Assembly (NCBI GenBank): GCA_963792445.1
Contig: CAWBWO010000002.1
Span: forward strand, 310,001-374,000
Source: Rummeliibacillus sp963792445
Lineage (GTDB): Bacteria; Bacillota; Bacilli; Bacillales_A; Planococcaceae
Reading direction: 5' to 3'
Length of the DNA stretch: 64,000 bases
The notes under the pieces were generated by a model. It was not told the DNA's origin, searched no databases, and saw only the letters and a program-made list of their open reading frames with translations. Every line of letters begins with the position of its first letter. Within the stretch, counting starts at the first letter, position 1. Made by a program: the position numbers and the translations under genes. Positions 16,653-26,104 of this stretch are shown in pieces.

Positions 16653-16901
16653 CTATTCGTATTTAAGAGGGTCGCCTTCGAAAGATTCTTCTGCCACTTT
16701 AATAGAGTCAGTTGGGCAACCTTCGAATGCATCTTCCATATCCTCCATTAAATCTTCTGGAACTTCAGTAGTCCCCGTGTTATTATCTAAAATAACGAAG
16801 GCAATACCTTCATCATCATAATCGTAGATATCTGGTGCTGCTGCCCCACATGCACCACATGCAATACAAGTATCTTGATCGACAATGGTAAATTTAGCCA
16901 T
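16653..16901 (-). CDS. fer: Ferredoxin, single [4Fe-4S] cluster
   Basis: Small acidic electron carrier of 82 aa. Cluster ligands are Cys12, Cys15 and Cys18 (CIACGACG) with the remote Cys62 in EGCPTDS; the second-cluster cysteines of 2[4Fe-4S] ferredoxins are missing, as in Bacillus Fer. The strong acidic stretch VPEDLMEDMEDAFEG is typical. It is divergent from ypbB, as in the Bacillus fer-ypbB-recS region. ATG behind GGAGAG. In Bacillus such ferredoxin donates electrons to cytochrome P450 and desaturases; the partner here is unknown. Confidence 0.95.
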   Translation of the reverse strand: MAKFTIVDQDTCIACGACGAAAPDIYDYDDEGIAFVILDNNTGTTEVPEDLMEDMEDAFEGCPTDSIKVAEESFEGDPLKYE

Positions 16902-17004
16902 TCTACTTCTCTCCTTTTACTATCAATCCCAATAGCTACTTATTCATTCTAAAACGGTTTTCCTCACATTTCAACCTAAATAACTTTTTATCGGAGGAAT
17001 AGTG

Positions 17005-18048
17005 ATGTATTTACAACAATTATTGTTACAAATTTTTCAAAAAATTAATGGTCAACGTTCTGAATTTGCGGCATATCATTTACTACGAGGGAAGCGTTCG
17101 GGACAAACGATTCAAGATGTTGGTACGTTTGGGTTACATGCATACTTTTGTATCTTACCAAAGCTTTCAAAAGCAAACTTTCAGGAAGCATTTGACCAAT
17201 TAATTGAAAATGGTTGGTTATTTTACGATGAAAAAGAGGTGTTGCAATTAACGAATAGAGGTATAGATATACTAGATAAATCACCTGAATTTCACTTTAA
17301 TGGCTGGTTTTATAGAGGAAATGAGCAAATCTTTTTTAAACGATTATCACTAGTAGTACAAACTTTGTCTCATATACATGAAGGTGATTGGCGGTTTCTA
17401 CCTGTTCAAAAAGAGGAAGAAATACAAGCTTTTGCAAAAAGTTTTTTAAAACATTTTCCTTACAAAGATTCTACATTTCGTATACAATTACGAGATGAAA
17501 TAGAAACTTCGTTGAAGCAATTACATGTATCTGAAGAATCGAAGCAAATAATGATGTTAAGATTAACTGGTTATATGCAATCTGGCTGGACATGGCAACA
17601 AATTTCTTTGAAGTTTGATCGCCGAGAATTAGATGTACAATTGATGCTTGTTGAGTTATTACATATATGGCTTGATTTCCTTACAACAAGTGGAAATCAA
17701 CACGAATTCCCACTTTTGCAATATCTAACTAAAAACATACGAATTGAATTATTATTAACAGATTCTACGAAAAAAACATCAGATTTATATAATAGAGGAT
17801 ACTCACTTGAACAAATTGCCTATATGCGCAAATTGAAAATGAGTACAATCGAGGATCATTTTGTAGAAATGGCCATGATTCAGCCAAATTTTCCTCTTAT
17901 TCGATTTATTCAGGATGAGGATGTTCAAAAAGTACTACATGTACTTGAGGAAACAGGAAGTAAAAGATTAAAAGTAATTAGAGAAAAACTTCCACAATTA
18001 ACTTATTTTCAAATTCGTTTAGTTATTGCAGCAAAGGGAGGTCAATAA
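17005..18048 (+). CDS. ypbB: YpbB-like helix-turn-helix protein linked to recQ
   Basis: 347-aa soluble protein of unknown function, conserved next to recQ/recS in Bacillales. A GTG one codon earlier is possible, but ATG 17005 has the better distance to GGAGG. The N-terminal part (QIFQKINGQRSEFAAYHLLRGKRSGQTIQD) and the C-terminal helical segment (LYNRGYSLEQIAYMRKLKMSTIEDHFVEMAM) look like the RQC-type/helix-turn-helix DNA-binding module that YpbB shares with some helicases. The stop codon is one base from the recQ start, so the two are co-translated and may act together in DNA repair (inference). Confidence 0.85.
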   Translation: MYLQQLLLQIFQKINGQRSEFAAYHLLRGKRSGQTIQDVGTFGLHAYFCILPKLSKANFQEAFDQLIENGWLFYDEKEVLQLTNRGIDILDKSPEFHFNGWFYRGNEQIFFKRLSLVVQTLSHIHEGDWRFLPVQKEEEIQAFAKSFLKHFPYKDSTFRIQLRDEIETSLKQLHVSEESKQIMMLRLTGYMQSGWTWQQISLKFDRRELDVQLMLVELLHIWLDFLTTSGNQHEFPLLQYLTKNIRIELLLTDSTKKTSDLYNRGYSLEQIAYMRKLKMSTIEDHFVEMAMIQPNFPLIRFIQDEDVQKVLHVLEETGSKRLKVIREKLPQLTYFQIRLVIAAKGGQ

Positions 18049-18049
18049 C

Positions 18050-19489
18050 ATGATAGAGCTTGAACAACTATTACAAAAGCATTTTGGTTATTCATCGTTT
18101 AGACCGGGTCAAAAAGAAGTAATCGAAGCAGTAATGGAAGGACAAGATGTTATCGCCCTTTTACCTACAGGAATGGGCAAATCGCTTTGCTACCAACTTC
18201 CTGGGTATATATTAAATGGTCCTGTATTAATTATTTCTCCATTACTCTCACTTATGCAGGATCAAGTAGATCAGCTAAAACAATTTGGAGAAAAAAGAGT
18301 GATTGCTTTAAATTCATTTTTGCAAGGTTTTGAAAAAAGAAATGTTCTGCAAAACCTTATGAACTATCGCTTTATTTTCATATCTCCAGAAATGTTAGGA
18401 ACCAAAGCTGTTCAAGATGCCTTTTTACAACTCCAATTTTCATTAATAGTGGTCGATGAAGCGCATTGTATTTCGCAATGGGGTTTTGATTTTCGACCAG
18501 ATTATTTAAAAATAGCAGAATGTATTGATCATCAAAATCGAACACCCATATTAGCTTTAAGTGCGACAGCAACAAAACAGGTTGTAAATGATATCAAAAC
18601 ATATTTAAATATGAAGGAACCATTTGAATATGCACATTCTGTGGAAAGACCAAATCTCCATTATGATATAGTCAAAACACATTCGAATGAAGAAAAGATG
18701 ACTTGGATTATTGAACATATAAAGCAAACGGAAGGTCCTGGAATTATATATTCTCAATCACGAAAAAAAACTGTAGCTTATGCAGAAATGTTAGCGAACA
18801 ATCATATTCGTGCTGCAGCCTATCATGCGGGAATGGAAATGCTTGATCGTCAATTTATACAACAACAATTTATATCGGGCGAATTAGAATGGATTTGTGC
18901 AACAACTGCCTTTGGGATGGGGATTCACAAAGAAAATGTACGCCAAGTGATTCATGATCATATTCCTGCGACAATGGCAAATTACATGCAAGAAGTTGGA
19001 AGAGCTGGACGTGATGGAAATGATGCGTTGGCCATCTTGGTGTACAGCCCAAGAGATGAAGAGTATACACAATTTGTAGTAACAGAAGATTTACCAGAGC
19101 CTTTTCATGTTGGAATTTATGATGAATATAGAAAAAAAGGAGAAGAACCAAAGAAAATGATTGATCTAAAGCAAATAAGTGAAACAGGATTCAGAGTTTT
19201 GTCTTATTGGATGGAAAAGCTTCCTTTAGATCAAGTAATCATCAAGCTGAACATGTTAAAACAGCAAAAAATAGATCAAATCTATCAAGTAGCATCATTT
19301 GTTAAAGGTGAGCATTGTATGCGTGAGCAATTAGTGGCATATTTTGATCAAAAGTTGGAACAAAAGCCATCAAATTGCTGTCATTATTGTGGAGTAAATT
19401 ATGATAAGATCCTTCATCAAAGAGATATTCAGCATATACAAGAGGAAGTACCAAAATGGCAGGAAAGATTGTATTCCATACTTCCTTAG
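18050..19489 (+). CDS. recQ: ATP-dependent DNA helicase, RecQ family (RecS-like)
   Basis: 3'-5' superfamily 2 helicase used in recombination and replication-fork repair. Seen: motif 0 FRPGQKEVI, Walker A LLPTGMGKS, Walker B VVDEAHCISQWGFDFRPDY, motif III ALSATAT, motif VI QEVGRAGRDG, and a C-terminal zinc-binding cysteine set (HCMREQL, then NCCHYCG). No HRDC domain; at 479 aa it resembles the short B. subtilis RecS. The frame opens earlier at 18026, but ATG 18050 behind GGGAGG just after the ypbB stop fits the family N-terminus (ELEQLLQKHFGYSSFRPGQ). Confidence 0.92.
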   Translation: MIELEQLLQKHFGYSSFRPGQKEVIEAVMEGQDVIALLPTGMGKSLCYQLPGYILNGPVLIISPLLSLMQDQVDQLKQFGEKRVIALNSFLQGFEKRNVLQNLMNYRFIFISPEMLGTKAVQDAFLQLQFSLIVVDEAHCISQWGFDFRPDYLKIAECIDHQNRTPILALSATATKQVVNDIKTYLNMKEPFEYAHSVERPNLHYDIVKTHSNEEKMTWIIEHIKQTEGPGIIYSQSRKKTVAYAEMLANNHIRAAAYHAGMEMLDRQFIQQQFISGELEWICATTAFGMGIHKENVRQVIHDHIPATMANYMQEVGRAGRDGNDALAILVYSPRDEEYTQFVVTEDLPEPFHVGIYDEYRKKGEEPKKMIDLKQISETGFRVLSYWMEKLPLDQVIIKLNMLKQQKIDQIYQVASFVKGEHCMREQLVAYFDQKLEQKPSNCCHYCGVNYDKILHQRDIQHIQEEVPKWQERLYSILP

Positions 19490-19571
19490 TTGTATTTAGA
19501 TCGTACATTTACAATTAACTATAAATTCGTCATAATAATGGTATAAGAATTTTAAATCGGAGGGAATACGG

Positions 19572-20225
19572 ATGTCTCAAGAAGATTATCGAGAGAAAAT
19601 TGAGGAACATCGACAAGCTGTTAATTTTGAGTCTGAACAAGAGACAAACCCTTCAAGAATGACAAGAAGACAGATACATGGCAATCATAATAAAAAAAAG
19701 AAAACTCAAACAAATAGATTAATCACGACTTTAGCCATCATTTTTATCTTAATTCCAGTGTCAACACTTATTTACTTTGCCTTTCTTGCAAATGGGAGTA
19801 AAAACGAAAAAGCGGTGATTGATCACAATGAAGTTCAAATTGAAACGAACACAGAACATCAATCTCAATCAACGACTAAGGCTTCAAACAATGAGGAATC
19901 AAAATTAACCGAAAAAGAAAAAGCAGCGAAAAAATTGGCTGAGAAAAAGGCATTAGAAGAGCAGGCTGCAAAAGAAAAAGCGCAAAAGGAAGCAGCAATT
20001 GCTAAACAAAAAGAAGAAGCAGCAAAAAAAGAAAAGCAACAGAAAATATACAACGAAGCAAAAGCAGCTGGCAGGCTTTATAATGTCAAACCTGGAGAAA
20101 CAATCGAAAGTATTTCGATGAAGTTCTATGGAAGTGACGTTGGCATTGCTATTATTAAGGAAGCAAATGGTATTACAGGGGATTCTGTTCCTGCTGGTAC
20201 AACCATTGCAATCCCTGCTCAATAA
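19572..20225 (+). CDS. ypbE: Membrane-anchored LysM-domain protein (YpbE-like)
   Basis: 217 aa. The cytoplasmic N-terminus is charged (about 1-48), followed by one membrane span (about 50-72: LITTLAIIFILIPVSTLIYFAF), an Ala/Lys/Glu-rich probable coiled coil (about 110-160), and a C-terminal LysM repeat (YNVKPGETIESISMKFYGS) that should bind peptidoglycan outside. Function unknown. It follows recQ as in Bacillus, with its own AGGAGG-like site (CGGAGGG) and a terminator. It is probably a wall-contacting accessory protein (inference). Confidence 0.85.
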   Translation: MSQEDYREKIEEHRQAVNFESEQETNPSRMTRRQIHGNHNKKKKTQTNRLITTLAIIFILIPVSTLIYFAFLANGSKNEKAVIDHNEVQIETNTEHQSQSTTKASNNEESKLTEKEKAAKKLAEKKALEEQAAKEKAQKEAAIAKQKEEAAKKEKQQKIYNEAKAAGRLYNVKPGETIESISMKFYGSDVGIAIIKEANGITGDSVPAGTTIAIPAQ

Positions 20226-20231
20226 TTCTCT

Positions 20232-20268
20232 ACAGGTATGTGAATTCAATCACATGCCTGTTTTTTTT
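20232..20268 (+). terminator. Terminator of ypbE
   Basis: ACAGGTATGTGA pairs with TCACATGCCTGT (one G-T pair), followed by eight T. Confidence 0.92.
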
Positions 20269-20361
20269 ATGGCGTAAAGCGTATAATATAAAATTATGAC
20301 AATTCGACAGCATCTCTAAAAAGTTTTAGAGAGGTTTTAGTATATAAGGAGTGACCGTTTT

Positions 20362-21327
20362 ATGTGTCAACAAGATGCAATAATAGTGGGTGGAGGGCCA
20401 TGTGGGCTAGCAGCAGCTATTGCATTACAAGAAATAGGTTTAAATCCCATTGTTATTGAAAAAGGAAACATCGTGAATGCGATTTTTAATTATCCAACTC
20501 ATCAAACGTTTTTTAGTTCAAGTGAAAAATTAGCGATTGGTGACATTCCTTTTATAATTGAACAACAAAAGCCAAAGCGTAACCAAGCGCTCGTTTATTA
20601 TCGTGAAGTAGTAAAAAGGAAAAATATACAAATACATCGATTTGAAAAGGTTGAGAAGGTAACGCGCAAAGAAAATGGTAAATTTACCGTACAAACAGAT
20701 AAAGAAAATTATGAGACCCCATATGTAATTATCGCTACTGGTTATTATGACCATCCAAATTATATGAATATTCCAGGTGAAGAGCTACCAAAAGTACATC
20801 ACTATTTTAAAGAAGGTCATCCATTCTTTGATACAGATGTTTTAATTATTGGCGGCAAAAACTCTGCGATTGATGCAGGTTTAGCACTTCATAAAGCAGG
20901 AGCACGCGTAACTGTCGCGTATCGAGGAGAAGAATACTCACCAAGTATCAAACCATGGGTATTGCCAGACTTTGCTGCACTTGCTAGAGAAGGTCAAATT
21001 AATATGATGTTCAATACGAATGTGAAAGAGATAAAACAAGATGTTGTTCTACTTAACCAAGCCGGACAAGAGATTGTAATGAAAAATGATTTTGTTTTTG
21101 CAATGACAGGCTATCATCCTGATCACACATTTATTCAAACAATGGGTGTTACGGAAGATTCCGAAACAGGACGTCCAACTTTTAATCCTGAAACAATGGA
21201 AACAAATGTACCTGGATTGTTTATCGCAGGGGTAATTGCAGCTGGAAACAATGCCAATGAAATCTTTATTGAAAATGGCCGTTTGCACGGGGATCTGATT
21301 GCAAAATGCATTCAAGAAAAACAATAG
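20362..21327 (+). CDS. ypdA: Bacillithiol disulfide reductase YpdA (Bdr)
   Basis: FAD/NADPH pyridine nucleotide-disulfide oxidoreductase that reduces oxidised bacillithiol. The FAD-binding GGGPCGLAAAIALQ is at the N-terminus (about 9-22), the NADPH-binding GGKNSAIDAGLALH near 170, and the C-terminal FAD motif PGLFIAGVIAAGNNANEIFIENG near 285-308. Unlike thioredoxin reductase it lacks a CxxC pair; the Cys in the GGGPCG loop is the residue reported as catalytic in this family. ATG start behind AAGGAG. The bacillithiol glycosyltransferase gene bshA lies at 55.6 kb, so the thiol system is partly visible here. Confidence 0.92.
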   Translation: MCQQDAIIVGGGPCGLAAAIALQEIGLNPIVIEKGNIVNAIFNYPTHQTFFSSSEKLAIGDIPFIIEQQKPKRNQALVYYREVVKRKNIQIHRFEKVEKVTRKENGKFTVQTDKENYETPYVIIATGYYDHPNYMNIPGEELPKVHHYFKEGHPFFDTDVLIIGGKNSAIDAGLALHKAGARVTVAYRGEEYSPSIKPWVLPDFAALAREGQINMMFNTNVKEIKQDVVLLNQAGQEIVMKNDFVFAMTGYHPDHTFIQTMGVTEDSETGRPTFNPETMETNVPGLFIAGVIAAGNNANEIFIENGRLHGDLIAKCIQEKQ

Positions 21328-21351
21328 AATAGCATATATATGAACATAGTA

Positions 21352-21388
21352 AAAGCAAGGTATGACTGATTGACATACCTTGCTTTGT
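21352..21388. terminator. Bidirectional terminator between ypdA and ansA
   Basis: AGCAAGGTATG pairs with CATACCTTGCT around a 9-base loop; T- and A-runs on both sides serve these convergent genes. Confidence 0.88.
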
Positions 21389-21406
21389 TAATTACTAAAT
21401 TTACTA

Positions 21407-22378
21407 TTATTTAAAAAATTTCTTCACATCAATTGGTTTATCAACTTGGTTGAGTCCGATTAATAATTTCAATCTTGCTTTTTGTCCGCTTAACCCAGTT
21501 GCGAAGATTACACCCATGTCTTCTAACATTTTTCCACCGCCTACATAGCCATATACACCTTGTGCGATGCCATTAAAGCAACGAGAGACTAGGATCACAG
21601 GAATTTGGCGATGTAACAATTCTTTTATAGCGGGTATAATTGCTGGTGGAACATTTCCTTGACCGAGTCCTTCAAATACGACCCCATCATAGTTACAATC
21701 AATTGCAGAGTGTATTAAATCTGCATCCATACCAGCATATACTTTAAATAAAGCTACCTTTTTATCAAGCGTAGATACTTCTACATATTCTCTTTTTAAA
21801 GGAGCTTGGTGGAAATGAATCATCGTTTTCGTAACTAATCCGAGCGGTCCGTATTGTGGAGATTGAAATGTTGAAACAGAACTAGTAGAAGTTTTTGTCA
21901 CATTGACAGCAGAATGTACTTCATCATTCATCACAACTAGCACGCCTTTGTCTTTGGCATCTTCGGCTGTTGCTACGCGGACAGATTCTACTAAATTATA
22001 GACGCCGTCAGCCCCAAGCTCATTTGATGAACGCATTGCCCCTGTTAAAACAATTGGAATTTCTAAATTTGTTGTGAGTTCAAGAAAATAGGCAGTTTCT
22101 TCAAGGGTATCTGTACCATGTGTAATTACAATACCATCGACATTATTTTCATTTATTTTATTTAATAGTAAATCCCGCAATTCAAGCATTTTTTGCGGTG
22201 TCATATGTGGAGAAGGAAGATTAAATGCTTCGACTTCAATTATGTGCGCAATTTTTTCTAACTTTTTGCTTTCATGCATTAAAGGATTTGTAGAATCAGG
22301 AACAACAGCACCGGTTTCTTTGCTGACATGCATTGAAATGGTGCCGCCAGTATGTATTAGTAATATCGTTTTTTTCAT
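21407..22378 (-). CDS. ansA: L-asparaginase (type I, cytoplasmic)
   Basis: Hydrolyses L-asparagine to aspartate and ammonia. N-terminal active-site motif HTGGTISM (first catalytic Thr), then the second motif ITHGTDTLEETAYFLEL around residues 84-100 with the Thr-Asp pair, and the C-terminal family pattern ILVSRCFNGIAQGVYG. 323 aa, no signal peptide, so cytoplasmic. ATG behind AGGAGG. It is divergent from prsW across 79 bases. The usual partner ansB (aspartase) is not adjacent. B. subtilis keeps ansAB at another place beside ypdA-ypdC, so local order is similar. Confidence 0.94.
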   Translation of the reverse strand: MKKTILLIHTGGTISMHVSKETGAVVPDSTNPLMHESKKLEKIAHIIEVEAFNLPSPHMTPQKMLELRDLLLNKINENNVDGIVITHGTDTLEETAYFLELTTNLEIPIVLTGAMRSSNELGADGVYNLVESVRVATAEDAKDKGVLVVMNDEVHSAVNVTKTSTSSVSTFQSPQYGPLGLVTKTMIHFHQAPLKREYVEVSTLDKKVALFKVYAGMDADLIHSAIDCNYDGVVFEGLGQGNVPPAIIPAIKELLHRQIPVILVSRCFNGIAQGVYGYVGGGKMLEDMGVIFATGLSGQKARLKLLIGLNQVDKPIDVKKFFK

Positions 22379-22457
22379 TACAAATCCTCCTAATTTTAAT
22401 TTTCCACCCCATATAGAATGGTATACTAATAAGAGATGGATTGAAAGGAGCTACTAA

Positions 22458-23132
22458 ATGTTTGTACTCTTATCAGCATCCATTGCTCCTGTTCTAGCTC
22501 TCTTTAGCTTTTTCTATTTACGAAATCAAATGGCTACGGAACCTAGAAGAACATTGTTCCACACATTTTTATATGGTGCAATATTAACTTTTCCTATTTT
22601 GTTTTTGCAATACGTATTAAAAGAGGAACATATATTTCAAAATCTTGTTATGCAAGATGTATTCTTTTCAGGAGTAGTGGAAGAATTTTTTAAATGGTTT
22701 ATTTTAATGATTGCAATTTATCATCATATTGAATTCGATGATCCATACGATGGTATATTATATGGTGTGAGTATTTCATTAGGATTTGCAACAGTAGAAA
22801 ATATTTTATATATGCTATCATTTGGCGTTGATACGGCAATTATGCGTGCATTGATGCCTGTTTCTAGTCATGCTTTATTTGGCGTAGTTATGGGATATTA
22901 TTTTGGAAAAGCCAAGTTTTCTAATCATGATCTTTCGATGCAATTTCGGCTCATTGCTCTATTTGCACCGATGATTTTGCATATTATTTATAATTTTATT
23001 TTAACTATTGAAGGTAACTGGACTTATATCATGTTGCCGTTTATGCTTTTTTTATGGTGGTTTGCTTTACGAAAAGTCAAAAGAGCACATCAGCATTTAG
23101 TTCAAATGCTATTTGCACAAAAGAAGATATAA
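22458..23132 (+). CDS. prsW: Site-1 intramembrane protease PrsW
   Basis: Polytopic membrane metalloprotease-like protein of the CAAX/PrsW group that cuts the anti-sigma factor RsiW after envelope stress. Around six spans; the conserved acidic motif EEFFKW (FSGVVEEFFKWFILM, near residue 75) and the later GFATVENILYM and HALFGVVMGYYFG stretches match the family. 224 aa, same as B. subtilis PrsW (218). It lies next to sleB as in Bacillus (ypdC-sleB). RsiW/SigW are outside this window. Confidence 0.92.
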   Translation: MFVLLSASIAPVLALFSFFYLRNQMATEPRRTLFHTFLYGAILTFPILFLQYVLKEEHIFQNLVMQDVFFSGVVEEFFKWFILMIAIYHHIEFDDPYDGILYGVSISLGFATVENILYMLSFGVDTAIMRALMPVSSHALFGVVMGYYFGKAKFSNHDLSMQFRLIALFAPMILHIIYNFILTIEGNWTYIMLPFMLFLWWFALRKVKRAHQHLVQMLFAQKKI

Positions 23133-23140
23133 AAGTATTA

Positions 23141-23172
23141 GCTGAGGGTAAAAAATTACTCTCAGTTTTTTT
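23141..23172 (+). terminator. Terminator of prsW
   Basis: CTGAGGGT pairs with ACTCTCAG (one mismatch or wobble), followed by seven T. It overlaps the -35 of the candidate sleB promoter. Confidence 0.75.
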
Positions 23173-23201
23173 GTATAAAAAAAACTTCTTGAACCATCCT
23201 A
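23172..23201 (+). promoter_or_regulatory. Candidate sigma-G promoter of sleB
   Basis: TGTATA (23172-23177), 17 bases, then CATCCTA (23195-23201), which fits the sigma-G -10 pattern CATMMTA; the -35 differs at one base from the usual TGMATR. B. subtilis sleB-ypeB is sigma-G dependent. The inferred transcript start would leave only about 15 bases before the ATG, which lowers confidence. Confidence 0.35.
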
Positions 23202-23222
23202 AAGAAAAAGGAGAATTACGAA

Positions 23223-24002
23223 ATGAGACATTATAAAATTCTGTTGTTATTGGTTCTAAGCCTTTTAATTACTAGTGTAACACCTCATCATAGCAATGCT
23301 TTTTCAAATCAAGTAATTACTAGAGGTGCTTTTGGTGATGATGTCATTGAATTGCAGTCAAGGCTACAATATATCGGCTATTATAACGGAACAATTGATG
23401 GAAAATTTGGATATGGCACATATTGGGCTTTGAGGAATTTCCAAGATCAATATGGCTTACCTATTGATGGGGTAGCAGGATCTACAACCAAAGACAAATT
23501 AACTTCTGTTTCACAATACAATAAAGCTTATGTGATGGATCAAATAAATAAAGGAAATAAATTTACACATTACGGAGGGCAAGATTTTAATAAACAAGCT
23601 TCAAAAGGTCCAGGTAAAGGTACCAATATGCAAGTCCCTAGCAATTTTTCTGAAGAAGATTTGAAGTTAATGTCCAATGCAGTATTTGGTGAAGCGCGAG
23701 GAGAACCTTATGAAGGGCAAGTGGCGGTAGCAGCCGTAATATTAAATCGTCTAGATAGTCCAGACTTTCCAAATACAATTTCAGGTATAATTTTCCAACC
23801 TAGAGCATTTACAGCGGTTGCTGATGGACAAATCTATCTTGAACCAAACCAACAGGCAATGGAGGCTGTACTTGATGCGATGAACGGTTGGGATCCTTCA
23901 GAAAATGCCTTATACTATTTCAATCCAAAAACTGCTACAAGTCAATGGATTTGGACAAGAAAGCAAATTAAACAAATTGGTGAACATATATTCTGTATTT
24001 AG
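23223..24002 (+). CDS. sleB: Spore cortex-lytic enzyme SleB
   Basis: Lytic transglycosylase that degrades spore cortex peptidoglycan during germination. A signal peptide (about 1-26) is followed by a PG_binding_1 repeat (about 32-95, GDDVIELQSRLQYIGYYNGTIDGKFG) and a C-terminal Hydrolase_2 domain (about 145-259) with the catalytic-region glutamate in FGEARGEPYEGQ and the FxPxAFTAV segment. ATG behind AAAGGAG. ypeB follows 14 bases later, the normal bicistronic pair. At 259 aa it is slightly shorter than the 305-aa B. subtilis protein, mainly in the linker. Confidence 0.94.
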   Translation: MRHYKILLLLVLSLLITSVTPHHSNAFSNQVITRGAFGDDVIELQSRLQYIGYYNGTIDGKFGYGTYWALRNFQDQYGLPIDGVAGSTTKDKLTSVSQYNKAYVMDQINKGNKFTHYGGQDFNKQASKGPGKGTNMQVPSNFSEEDLKLMSNAVFGEARGEPYEGQVAVAAVILNRLDSPDFPNTISGIIFQPRAFTAVADGQIYLEPNQQAMEAVLDAMNGWDPSENALYYFNPKTATSQWIWTRKQIKQIGEHIFCI

Positions 24003-24016
24003 GAGGGAGGAATAAG

Positions 24017-25309
24017 ATGAAAAAAACACTCTTTTTAGTTACCTATGCTCTTGCTGCTTGTCTCATATTTAGTGTCGCTTCTCAAAGGGAAAATCAAACG
24101 CTAAAATATTTACTACACGGAGAGTATACAAATAAGATGGCAGATGCCTCAACACAATTAAATCAATTACAACAAGCGGTTCAACAATCATTACTTTATA
24201 AAGACCCTACGGCATTAAATAATTCTCTTCAAGATGTATGGAGATTATCTTCAGATATGCGTTATTCGATTGCAGATTTACCATTAGATCGTGATTTTAC
24301 AAATGTATGGATGAATTATTTAGGAAGATTGGGAAATAATGCAAAAATGACGATGACATCGCAAGAAGGTGTAACGAAATGGCATGATAATGTAAAACAG
24401 GTGGCAAATAATTTACACAACTTTTCAACAGATTGGCAAATTGCCACTTCACGCCTATTGCAAAATGATGGAAATTACAAACAATGGTTAGAGGAACAAA
24501 CAACAAATGCAGATACTTCAGGCTTCAAAAACCTAACAAACTCTGTAAAAACTTATACTGAAAGTGATTTTCCTCTAACTGCAAGTGAAACAGATCATGA
24601 GAAAAAGAAAGAATTAAAAGAAATAAATGATAAACAAATCACAAAAGAAGAAGCAATCGAACGCTTTAATGTAATGTTCCCTGAACTAGAAAATGCCACA
24701 TTATCAGTAAACCAAAGTAAAAATGGTGCACCATATCCTTTTTATCATATTGTTTTTCATAAGGGAGAGCGCACTGGTTACGCTGATATAACTCTAAAAG
24801 GAGGACATTTACTATCGTACTTAGTAGAAAGACCGTTTGAAAATAAGGCAATGTCAGTTGACCAAATTAAACATTCTGCTGACTTAAGATTAAAAGAATT
24901 AGGTTATAAAGATGTGAAAGAAACAAACGCAATAGAAAATAATGATGTATGGCATATAACCTATGCGAGAATTGATGAAAAAACAAAAGCAAAAGTCTAT
25001 GCTGATGGTGTGCAAGTAAAAATTGCAAAAGACACAGGTGAAGTAGTGGGCTTAAACGGTGTTGAGTATATCCAAAAGGAAGTACTTAAACCACAAATTA
25101 TGAAAAAAATAAATTGGGATGAGTTTTTCAACAATGATGCGAAAATTGTAGCAGAGGATTTGGCATATAGCGAAAACAAGGATTTTGTAGAAAGACTATG
25201 TTATGAATTAACAGTGCTGGTCAATTCTTCATCAGTTCCCCAAACTTATAAAATTTTAGTGGATACTGAGACAGGGGAAGTAATTAAGAATGAGAAGTTA
25301 TCAACGTAA
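24017..25309 (+). CDS. ypeB: Germination protein YpeB
   Basis: Membrane-associated spore protein needed to localise and stabilise SleB in the dormant spore. One N-terminal hydrophobic segment (about 4-22), a helical N-terminal half, then PepSY-type repeats in the C-terminal half (for example KITKEEAIERFNVMFP, MSVDQIKHSADLRLKELGY and VQVKIAKDTGEVVGLNG, LVDTETGEVIKNE). 430 aa against about 450 in Bacillus. ATG behind AGGAGGG. It is translationally close to sleB and presumably on the same forespore transcript. Confidence 0.93.
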   Translation: MKKTLFLVTYALAACLIFSVASQRENQTLKYLLHGEYTNKMADASTQLNQLQQAVQQSLLYKDPTALNNSLQDVWRLSSDMRYSIADLPLDRDFTNVWMNYLGRLGNNAKMTMTSQEGVTKWHDNVKQVANNLHNFSTDWQIATSRLLQNDGNYKQWLEEQTTNADTSGFKNLTNSVKTYTESDFPLTASETDHEKKKELKEINDKQITKEEAIERFNVMFPELENATLSVNQSKNGAPYPFYHIVFHKGERTGYADITLKGGHLLSYLVERPFENKAMSVDQIKHSADLRLKELGYKDVKETNAIENNDVWHITYARIDEKTKAKVYADGVQVKIAKDTGEVVGLNGVEYIQKEVLKPQIMKKINWDEFFNNDAKIVAEDLAYSENKDFVERLCYELTVLVNSSSVPQTYKILVDTETGEVIKNEKLST

Positions 25310-25403
25310 ACCCCATTACCTATAAGATTGATTTCTAATAGCTAATTTGACTATTCCGTGGCATAATAAAAGTACAACTTAAGAATCATAGAAGGAGATT
25401 GCA

Positions 25404-26060
25404 ATGGAATTGAAAATTGGCACTAATCTTATATTAGAATCAACAACTTCAGATACTAATGAACGTTTTCGTTGTAAAATTGTTGAACAAAAAAATAATG
25501 CAATCTATATAGACTATCCAATTAATGTCACAACAAATAAAACGTCCTTTTTATTAGAGGGCGGTAATTATCGAGCATCATTTGTAGATGAAGAAAAAAA
25601 TGCCTATGCTTTTAAAACACAAGTATTAGGAAGAATCAAATCAAATATCCCGATGATTATGCTCTCTTTTCCAACTGAAAATGAAATTATGAAAATCCAA
25701 AGACGAGAATTTGTAAGAGTTGAGACTCCTGTTGATGTTGCCATTCATTTTGATCATCAATATTATCAATTTATCACTGAAGATATCAGTGCAGGTGGGT
25801 TGGCAATCATCATTAAACAAGATGTTCCGTTTAAAGTAAATGATGAATTACAATTGATGATTGTATTACCGTTTAACAATTCAAATGAAGGAATTAAATA
25901 TGTACGAACAACAGCACGAGTTATACGATTTATCGAAAAGGATAATACCGTTATTGCACCATTGCAATTTACAAATACAGATGAAATTGATCGTCAAAAC
26001 ATAATTCGTTTTTGCTTTGAAAGGCAGTTACAAATGCATAAAAAGGAAGTATCTTTATAG
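25404..26060 (+). CDS. ypfA: PilZ-domain c-di-GMP receptor (MotI/DgrA, YpfA)
   Basis: YcgR-type protein: an N-terminal YcgR_N/PilZN domain (about 1-95) precedes a PilZ domain (about 96-215). The two c-di-GMP contacts are visible: REFVR near residue 98 (RxxxR) and DISAGG near 130 ([D/N]xSxxG). In B. subtilis this protein binds MotA and acts as a flagellar clutch when c-di-GMP is high. 218 aa, normal. It lies between ypeB and cmk as in Bacillus. ATG behind AAGGAG. Motility role here is by homology; cheR at 39.6 kb shows that chemotaxis genes exist. Confidence 0.91.
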   Translation: MELKIGTNLILESTTSDTNERFRCKIVEQKNNAIYIDYPINVTTNKTSFLLEGGNYRASFVDEEKNAYAFKTQVLGRIKSNIPMIMLSFPTENEIMKIQRREFVRVETPVDVAIHFDHQYYQFITEDISAGGLAIIIKQDVPFKVNDELQLMIVLPFNNSNEGIKYVRTTARVIRFIEKDNTVIAPLQFTNTDEIDRQNIIRFCFERQLQMHKKEVSL

Positions 26061-26083
26061 TCCTCGTTTTGAGGGCTTTTTTT
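26059..26083 (+). terminator. Terminator of ypfA
   Basis: AGTCCTC pairs with GAGGGCT (one G-T pair) across TTTT, followed by seven T. Confidence 0.75.
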
Positions 26084-26104
26084 CTTAAGCATTATATTCA
26101 AATA